From assembly GCF_030247195.1 (NCBI RefSeq), contig NC_080671.1, positions 189,699,725 to 189,763,724 of the forward strand: a stretch of 64,000 bases of DNA, in the 5' to 3' direction. This stretch comes from Topomyia yanbarensis (lineage: Eukaryota; Arthropoda; Insecta; Diptera; Culicidae). The translations under genes and the position numbers were made by a program. Positions 57,190 through 64,000 of the stretch are shown in pieces. The notes under the pieces were generated by a model. It ran no database searches, had not been told where the DNA came from, and was given only the letters and a program-made list of their open reading frames with translations. Each line of letters opens with the position of its first letter. Within the stretch, counting starts at the first letter, position 1.

Positions 57190-58990
57190 TAATGCTTTTA
57201 TGGGGTTTTCTCCGGACAAAACCAGCCTAGAAACCGTGTGGTATCTGCCGGGTTGAAGTGTCTCAACCAAAAATTAATCTACTGGGTTCCTGCTCTCATG
57301 TCGTAAGAGTAGGCTGATACAGGAGTCCTCTAGTCAAGGGATTTCTCCGTGTATCCAGCAGGACTAAAATATGCTAGTCGCGCACGGAGTGTCGTGGGTC
57401 TTACGTGAGATTCACATTTAGGTTACGTCCAACAATGTTCAACATGTGCTGATGATGATGCGTATTGCTTTGATCGAGTATGGCCACAGTAGCACAAATT
57501 ATTCTTCAGCAAAAACAACAATAAATCTATCTCACTTTGTGTAGGAACGAAAAGCTTTCACAGCTTTGGTCCAAGAACCGCATTTCCACAAAGGAAGCTA
57601 CTTAATCCCGTTTTTGTAATTTTCAACAAAAATGGCATGACAAATTCACGTGAAGTACCTCATGCTTGTATACTTGCAAATAGTGCTATTGAGGCATGTC
57701 TTATACTAGACCTCACAGCTTGCGATATATGAACAGTCGCGATCAATATGACGCAGATAACATTAAAAAGAAATACCATCAGCTTCTGATGATTTCAAAC
57801 GGGTTGTATCATATTGTGGCAGAGATGAGTTTCCTCTCATACTCGGCGGTGATGCAAAAGCCCACCCAATTGTTTGGGGCAGCTCAGATATGAATTTAAG
57901 AGGCACCGAATTGTTGGAATACTTAAGTAGTATAAATCTGCACATACGCAATGTAATAAATCGTCCAACATTTGCAAGATCTGGCATTGCAAGAGCTGGC
58001 AGAGAAAAGGTGTTAGATGTAACTCTCTGCTCTGACGGTATTACGCATGAGTTGGCAAACAAGCTCGACCCGTCATTATCTGATCATAAGTACACCCTAC
58101 TTATAGTCTTGCATTCTTGCTTATAGTATTGCAACAGGATACATTCAATTAGCGTGGCGGAAAATAACTGTAAAATTCATTCACGCAAAAGTGGCCGCGT
58201 CACTTATGAGGAGGCAAAAACTCAAAACTTAATCGCTTAATCGACCCCCACATTCGGGATATTAGCTTTGGCGAGCACCCGCTGCATGAAGCATGCATAT
58301 CAGTGGGGGAATTCTTAACCATGTTAAAATGCTCTATATAACATTAAAAAAGTTTTTTTTGCAAAAACGATCAAGTCTAGCAGTTTTTCTTGATATTGAA
58401 GGTGCTTTTTTCAACGTGTCTTTCGAATCCATTTTGGAAGCTACACGAGGTTATGGAGTACCTTCGTATATCACGAACTAGATACGCGCAATGCTTAGTA
58501 ACCGACATCTGTGCTTATTGTTAAGACAAGTAGAGATAAGGAAACTAAGTGTCTGCGGATGTCCTCAAGGTGGTGTGCTGTCACCACTTTTATGGAACCT
58601 TGTCGCCGATGGCTTGTTGAGGAAACTAAATGAGTTTGGGTTTCCGACATATGGTTTCGCTGATGATTATCATATAATGATCCCCGGTATCAACATCGGT
58701 ATTAACACACTTTTTGAGTTGGCACAAGCATTATGTGTTCATGTTGGCCTATCAGTTAACCCAAATAAAACATTAATGGTGCTTTTCACGCAACGATGGA
58801 TTACAGACAGAGCTCGTCCGTTGCGGTTATTTGAATCTGAAATTATTGTCGCAGAACACGGACAAACAAGGACCAACACGGGCAAATTCGGGGAAACACG
58901 GGGAAATACGGTCAAACAATGGCGAACATTGGCAAACACTTACAAACACTGGCAAACACGGATAAACACAGGAAATAATAAAAGGCAATA
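57190..58990 (+). pseudogene. LOA-type non-LTR element, second copy, decayed
   Basis: Same family as the element at 1-3500, opposite strand. Leader at 57190-57470 (AGTCGCGCACGGAG near 57381). Endonuclease pieces: LVQEPHFHKG (57570), WGSSDMNLRG and NRPTFARSG (57880-58000). RT pieces: VFLDIEGAFFN (58384, one Asp of motif A changed to Phe), CPQGGVLSPLLWNLVADG (58560) and YGFADDYHI (58650). It has a large internal deletion between EN and RT plus stops. The reading ends in a minisatellite at 58850. Confidence 0.8.
58850..58980. repeat. Minisatellite, 10-bp unit
   Basis: About twelve units of pattern ACNNGNNAAA(C/T), such as ACACGGACAAAC, ACGGGGAAAT and ACTGGCAAAC. It begins where homology to the LOA RT stops (after SEIIVAE), so the open frame 58491-58991 changes to a repeat peptide (TRTNTG-type). 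Confidence 0.8.
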
Positions 58991-59511
58991 ATGTCAATTG
59001 TATAAGTTGAGGCGGTAGATGATAGTATAGGCGGCTCCAGCTGGCTGACAAAGAGGAGGCACGCAATTCTGATAAAATACATCTTATACACGATCTACAA
59101 ATTTAGTAAATGGCGTCTAATTTGGAAACCCAATTCCAAACACAGTTCATATTTAGAAAGTGCCGAATAATGAAACAAATCGCACCGTCCTTGAGCGCAA
59201 TGACTTTTTACTATGATTCCTTTTTTTAGCATGGATCATTACGATAACTTAATGGAAGCGAAAATATTTACAATATATACAATATTTTACTAAAAATATA
59301 AATAATTTAACCCAAATATTACATCTCAAGCACGCAGCTTTCGATTATATTTCTTTCACGATTGAAAAACATTTGGTAAGTCGCTTACTCATAATTAGTG
59401 CTGGCTGTTGAAGTTGGGATGCTTGATGCTGCGTGCTATGATTATGGTTAACGTTATGGCATGAACAGCTGCCACAAAGTTAGCAACCGTTTGTAGTTCA
59501 GATAATAGTCT
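58991..59511. other. Unassigned AT-rich sequence
   Basis: No gene or repeat recognised. Confidence 0.4.
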
Positions 59512-59862
59512 TTAAGCCTGTGTTTTTAATTGCTGTGCCGTGGATGAGTAGGCGTTCTTCTCGCGATTAGGATTCTGCTCTTCATGAGTGCATAACGTAG
59601 CCTGTTTAATAGTGGTTCCGTGAAGTTTAAGTTCTATAGTGAAGTAGGCGGGAAAAGGTAAACCCGGGAAGCAGTTTGTCCCAGTATCAGGAGTAACGAA
59701 TTCTACTTCATCGAACTGCGGCATGTATTTTTCAATTGGCGGTGATAGGTCATGTAACCTTATCTCCATATTGTCATTTTCCATATACACGACTATCTTG
59801 CTTGCAACGCTGTCACTTTCAACCACGTGTTTTAGGTTTCTGTAAAACAAATCGTTCGGCGT
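59512..59862 (-). CDS. Unidentified exon-like open frame
   Basis: A frame open from a TGA just above 59862 down to its stop at 59512. Its composition is protein-like (balanced, charged, with FPGLPFPAYFTIELKLHG and DLSPPIEKYMPQFDEVEF) rather than repeat-like. A plausible 3' splice site (pyrimidine-poor but ending TATTCCACAG) lies at about 59861, so it may be a last exon without its own start. An internal ATG at 59850 is also possible. I do not recognise the family. No similar sequence elsewhere in the window. Could be a host gene exon, a retrocopy fragment or an old inserted gene. Confidence 0.4.
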   Translation of the reverse strand, partial: TPNDLFYRNLKHVVESDSVASKIVVYMENDNMEIRLHDLSPPIEKYMPQFDEVEFVTPDTGTNCFPGLPFPAYFTIELKLHGTTIKQATLCTHEEQNPNREKNAYSSTAQQLKTQA

Positions 59863-60004
59863 AGTATAATCTGTGGAATATCAGCCCAGTATTGCGTAGG
59901 CGATTACACTGGAGATAACCGGCTTCCATAAGTCTAAGCTCCATTTTCACCGAAAACAACTATATTTCCTTTGCTCTTGAAACAATGTACACTAAATGGA
60001 AAGG

Positions 60005-60125
60005 CTGCTTAATTTTATTTTAACTAGAGGTTTTAACCTTAGGGTCATTCACCTCTTTGCAAGTTAGAGAAATCTCTTAGAAAAATATCTAACTTTATGT
60101 GCGGGGTTGGCAATCGATTAACCAA
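60005..60125 (-). repeat. tRNA-derived SINE fragment (Feilai-like)
   Basis: Plus-strand landmarks GTTTTAACCTTAGGGTCATT and TGTGCGGGGTTGGCAATCGA match those at 9715-9845. The B-box area is changed. Confidence 0.55.
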
Positions 60126-62094
60126 CTACGCTTCTAACAGGCTGCTAGTTGTTGTTCACGTTATACTTTGTTCATTGTTCTTATGAAACCGATCAAAATA
60201 CAACGAACGATCTGAAGGATATTGCTACAAGAAGGTATGTTAGTGCTACAGCACCAGGAAATATTGTCAGTAGTGTTAATATATAATCGTGCTGCTTCCC
60301 GATCGAAATCAGAATTGCGTTGCGTTGCGTTGCGTTGCGTTGTGACGATGATTTTGGCGGATTGCACACTGACTTCATCATGTTTGACTGCTGATTATCT
60401 AATAAGAGTTGCTTAGGAAGTGGTAAGTAGGAATTCATACCAATCCGACCCATATTAAAACCTCAACAGCATGATAGCCATCATTGCCGGCCGCCCCCAT
60501 CTCCATCGTTCACGGGGAAGGATAAAGGATAAGGTAGACAGGAAGTGTTGATGCTCCACCTACTTAACGGAAGGACGACGATTCATCAGACTCTTCCATA
60601 GGTGTCGCGGAGTTGGTGGTTTGGAAGGGTATCAGGTCTAGGATTCGCTCCAAGCAAACGATGCGACCTGTAAAGCATATTTTATTAGGTAGTTGTTTAG
60701 TTAGTCTTCGAGTGCACGATCACTCGAAAAAGAGATGATCTTGTTTAGTTTTTGGTTATTTTTAAACTCTGGGCAGCCGGCTACCGAGAGTATACTATGT
60801 TCCCTAAACAAAAACAATTTGAACTCCACACAGCCGATCGTGGGAGTATTGCCTGGAAAAGCTAATCTTATCTGCGTAATGGGCCGGATCACTATTTATT
60901 GCAACAGTATTTGGACAGAACTCGCTACTTCTTCTCTACGATATATTTATTGGCTTGAAAACTACCAAGTGACAGCATATTATACTGGCAAAAATAGCGC
61001 GAGATGTTATAAATCAAGGAAAGTATTTCTTATTTTCCATATCGGATTGTTTGTGGAATACAAGTATATGAGCGATAATACCGAACACTGAAGGGAAATA
61101 TAAAGGATTGTTAATCTGATGCACGGGCTTGTTAGCAATAACGGAGCTTTAAATTAGGTTCATAAAAACAGACGCGGCGAATTTTCAATACGTATTGAGC
61201 CGTGTTCATAGATACTAGTCAGATTAGTCGTATTGGGGCTAATTTCCGATCAACTATTCATTTTTACGGCAATGTTTTCTCGACTAGATCTGTTCGCACC
61301 CTCTCATTCTGTTCGCACCCTCTCATTCTGCGGTCTAAGGACCAAATGTCATCAATAGACTTAGAATCGCGTGGAGGCATGAGATAGGAAACTTGTAAGA
61401 ATTTTGCTATCCCACCGTTTGACTACCAGAATGGATGGGAGAACAGTAATACTAGCAAATACCGACTACCATAAGAGCGGTGCAAATTTGAACGAGTGAC
61501 GTAGAGTACTGCACTGAAAAAAGGACCAGGAGTGCGATTTTACGAAGTTTTAGCTTCCGATGGCCCTACATTTTCTGACAAAGTGAAGTTCTTGAATGTT
61601 GAGATTTTTATTACTGTTTAGAAAAGCAAAAGTATCATAAAGCTAGTGTCAGGCCTTCATGAGACCTCAAGAAGTCACTTTTGGAGGTATTCGTAAATGT
61701 AGATTTGTCGGTAGACGGTTCCAAATATAATAGGAAAATACCTAATTTAACACAACTACAGATCACTTGCAACATAAAAAGCTTTTTGTGAAATTCGACA
61801 GCTCCATCTTAGGCCAATTCAATAAATTTCCTGCATGAAAGTTTCCATTTTTTAAAAACGGTTTTTAAGCCAAAGCTTTGGAAGTTAAACCTTGGCGTGG
61901 AAGTGCCGGTATATTAATATATTCTGTTACTTAGTGTAGAATTAGATTTCGTCATTTACGGCTAATATACAACCGCCAGAAGAAACTTAAAACGTTGGTA
62001 CACAATCAAGAAAGGCGAATCAGAAAAGGTATATGTCAGTGATTCACTAAATACAGACTGGAAAGAGGGTAATATGGAAAACCTTAAGGTCCGC
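60126..62094. other. Unassigned sequence with small repeats
   Basis: (GCGTT)n, about four units, at 60317-60336. A 20-bp unit (TGTTCGCACCCTCTCATTC) is repeated in tandem at 61289-61329. The 118-codon frame at 60735-61091 shows no known motif. No gene recognised. Confidence 0.35.
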
Positions 62095-62265
62095 CCAGAT
62101 TAAGTCTTCGGTACGGAACAAAACCTCGGCCTAGGAACTCCTAGCATGTTGTTAGTCGCCTCTTACGACATGGGAGCAGTTCCCAGAGGTTCTATTCTTG
62201 GTTGAAATAGTGCAAAAAGATTTCAGCCCGCCGGACACCACACGGCTTTGCTTCCCGATCGAAAT
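62095..62265 (-). repeat. LOA leader fragment
   Basis: Plus-strand TTAAGTCTTCGGTACGGAAC, then TCGCCTCTTACGACATGG and GCCGGACACCACACGGC match 2965-3090 (TTAAGTCCTCGGCACGGAAC, TCGCCTCCTACGACATGG, GCCGGATACCGCACGGC). A third, short copy of the LOA 5' leader. Confidence 0.75.
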
Positions 62266-63706
62266 CAGAATTACAGAAAAACGACATGTCATCTTATGGA
62301 ATCTTAATGTAATTGGAGGTTATAAATGTCAAATAAGATTTTAAATTTTTCTTATATTTTATTATTTGAATTACTTTTGTAAAACATCGAATTAAATACA
62401 CTACAAGAAATTTCACGATGATCTCAATGAGTTTTCAATTTGTTTTTACCGATTGCAAAAGTAGTTTTCTGTTTCATGTCAGGGGCAATTTTTCTCATCT
62501 TGATTTTGATTTTTAAACTTCAACAATGACCAAATGTATAACAACCTGAGTTATTGAAGTTAAAAGCTGTATGATTATGCATTCGCATTACATCAGCCAA
62601 AGTTTCTGTTCCTCAAAGCCACACCAGAAACTTTTTTAGGCAGGTGCAACCTTCCCTTCCTAACAAGATATAGATTTTATTTTTAACATACATTGGTTCA
62701 CGCTCAACATCACAATATATACATGCTGAATCTCCAGTGTTGTTCCGATATTAATTCCTTGCATGACGGCTGATTTTTTGCCAAACTGAGAAGAAACGTG
62801 AATACCACCTACCATTTGTCCAAACATACCGTCAGTTAGTGGACTGAGATTTTCGTATGATCTACTGTGCAGAGGCCACCATTATATTGAAATCCTTTGC
62901 TTTTTATTGATTAAGGTAAATTCCTCGTTTCATGAAATGCAGATTAAGAGATTAAGAAAACTCCAGCTCACCCCTCTCAGCGCCCCCGTTGGAGTCGATA
63001 TTTTCATGAAAATACAAAAAAATAAGAGGAAAACTAGCACAAGTCCGCAGGTTGACGATCAGCCTGTCGATATACGACAACATATCAATGCGGCTCAATC
63101 TTGGATGAAATGTGTATAGGTTTCACTCAAGGCGGTCACATAGGACAACAATTGATATTTGGTGTATTCGATATATTATATATATATTATGCCGTGGTTT
63201 GTGAAACTGCGCTATGGGGCCATCGTGATGACCTACAAATATTTTCAGTTCAGTTCTAAAGGCTAGATCATTTTGAAATGGCAAACTTATATTTTGCGAT
63301 AACGGTGCTCCCAGTGGTCAATCATGAAAGCATTTAAAGCATTTCGTTGTTTGTATTTATTTCCGCTCACAGTAGTTCCGATATATTTCTCAGCCTTGTA
63401 GAATTTGAGGTCGGGTTCCTAGATGATTCGAGTTTGTTTTCGTGAATAAGTTCACGAAAAAATTATGATTTAGCAAGAGATCTATTACTGTGGCAAGCAA
63501 ACAAGCTTTTTATCACACAAAAGATAATGAATTCGGAAGCATTTAAAAGGATTTGGCTCAATAAACAGGTATTTTTCCATCAAAAAATTCTATGATGGTT
63601 CAGTTACGTTTTAGCCATATTTGACCAGCAGCCATGATAGCAAGGAAGGCGTACAATGGTACAGCGACAATGAAGTTAGTTCATCTCAAAAGAGCTGAGT
63701 CCGCCA
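62266..63706. other. Unassigned sequence
   Basis: No gene or repeat recognised; short chance frames only. A TA-rich stretch lies at 63170-63190. Confidence 0.4.
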
Positions 63707-64000
63707 AATTGACGGCGCCGGTGGTTGAGTGGTAAGCGTGACCGTCACTTATTCCAGTTGATCTGGGTTCAATCTCAACCGAGGTTGTTGAGATTTTTCT
63801 GTGGTGAAAAAATCTTTCGTCCTTTGGAAGGGAAGTAAAGCCGTTGAGTTGATGGATCGATATGTAATCTAGATAGTGAAGTTACCCCTCTGGCGTCGGT
63901 AAAGAAGATTTAAAATCCAACTGCTATACTTTCTAACAAATATCTCCTCCTCCCGTGATACTTGTGGAGTGCGCAGTAGTATATACGGCCTCTAGCAAAA
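63707..64000 (+). repeat. tRNA-derived SINE, family S, cut by window edge
   Basis: Plus-strand copy. A box TGGTTGAGTGGTAAGCGTGA (63722-63741) and B box GGGTTCAATCTC (63768-63779) are followed by the shared body (CTTTGGAAGGGAAGTAAAGC) and the distal block (ATACTTGTGGAGTGCGCAGT). Its 3' end lies beyond the window. Same blocks as 32801-33140. Confidence 0.75.

Noticed and set aside
63714..63790. tRNA gene suggested by A and B boxes
   Set aside because: The same blocks recur in SINE copies with a long shared body, and the cloverleaf arms do not pair; it is the head of a SINE.

Overview
This window looks like intergenic or heterochromatin-like DNA from a mosquito, most likely a culicine and probably Aedes. 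It is AT-rich, has almost no long open frames outside retrotransposon proteins, and is packed with remnants of the non-LTR clades (LOA, R1, I, Jockey/CR1-like), a BEL/Pao LTR element, tRNA-derived SINEs, TTAA- and TA-flanked MITEs and long foldback elements typical of Aedes/Culex genomes. The organism call is inference from element types and cannot be proved from the window. I found no convincing complete host gene, rRNA, tRNA or CRISPR array.

Layout. 1-3500 (minus): 5' part of a LOA-type non-LTR element whose ORF2 is open for 908 codons and runs off the left edge. 3520-9160: MITE copies, a foldback (4270-5332) and a short TTAA-flanked MITE (6598-7116). 9700-11500: SINE fragment, a possible small secreted peptide and a MITE end. 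11630-17540 (minus): decayed R1-clade element with a 920-bp TA-flanked MITE inside. 18069-23212 (plus): members of one abundant MITE-like family, one of them split by a Jockey/CR1-like element that carries three 300-bp tandem units at its 5' end. 24480-28347: a foldback that contains two later insertions with clear target-site duplications. 28563-30558: a TTAA-flanked piggyBac-like element with a broken transposase start, itself hit by a 248-bp MITE. 31034-33590: decayed non-LTR element (minus), SINE and MITE copy. 34965-39012: SINE, then a three-level nest (an FB-like element with tandem-repeat arms, holding a TTAA MITE, holding a 1893-bp foldback). 41040-43455 (plus): BEL/Pao pol remnant lacking its RT active-site segment. 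43503-43777: two abutting palindromes. 45660-46250: R1 fragment. 47550-53040 (minus): near-complete I-clade element with ORF1, EN, RT and RNase H, disabled by point changes and frameshifts. 53872-54408 and 55700-56810 (minus): two more RT fragments. 57190-58990 (plus): second, decayed LOA copy ending in a 10-bp minisatellite. 59512-59862: an unidentified exon-like ORF. 63707-64000: SINE running off the right edge.

The retroelement enzymes here are parts of self-copying machines: endonuclease nicks the target, reverse transcriptase copies the RNA, and RNase H, where present, removes it. The MITEs, SINEs and foldbacks are non-autonomous and would borrow enzymes from elsewhere. The best leads are the open LOA ORF2, the tandem 5' monomers at 20506, the two nested foldbacks with readable insertion order, the piggyBac-like remnant and the exon-like ORF at 59512.
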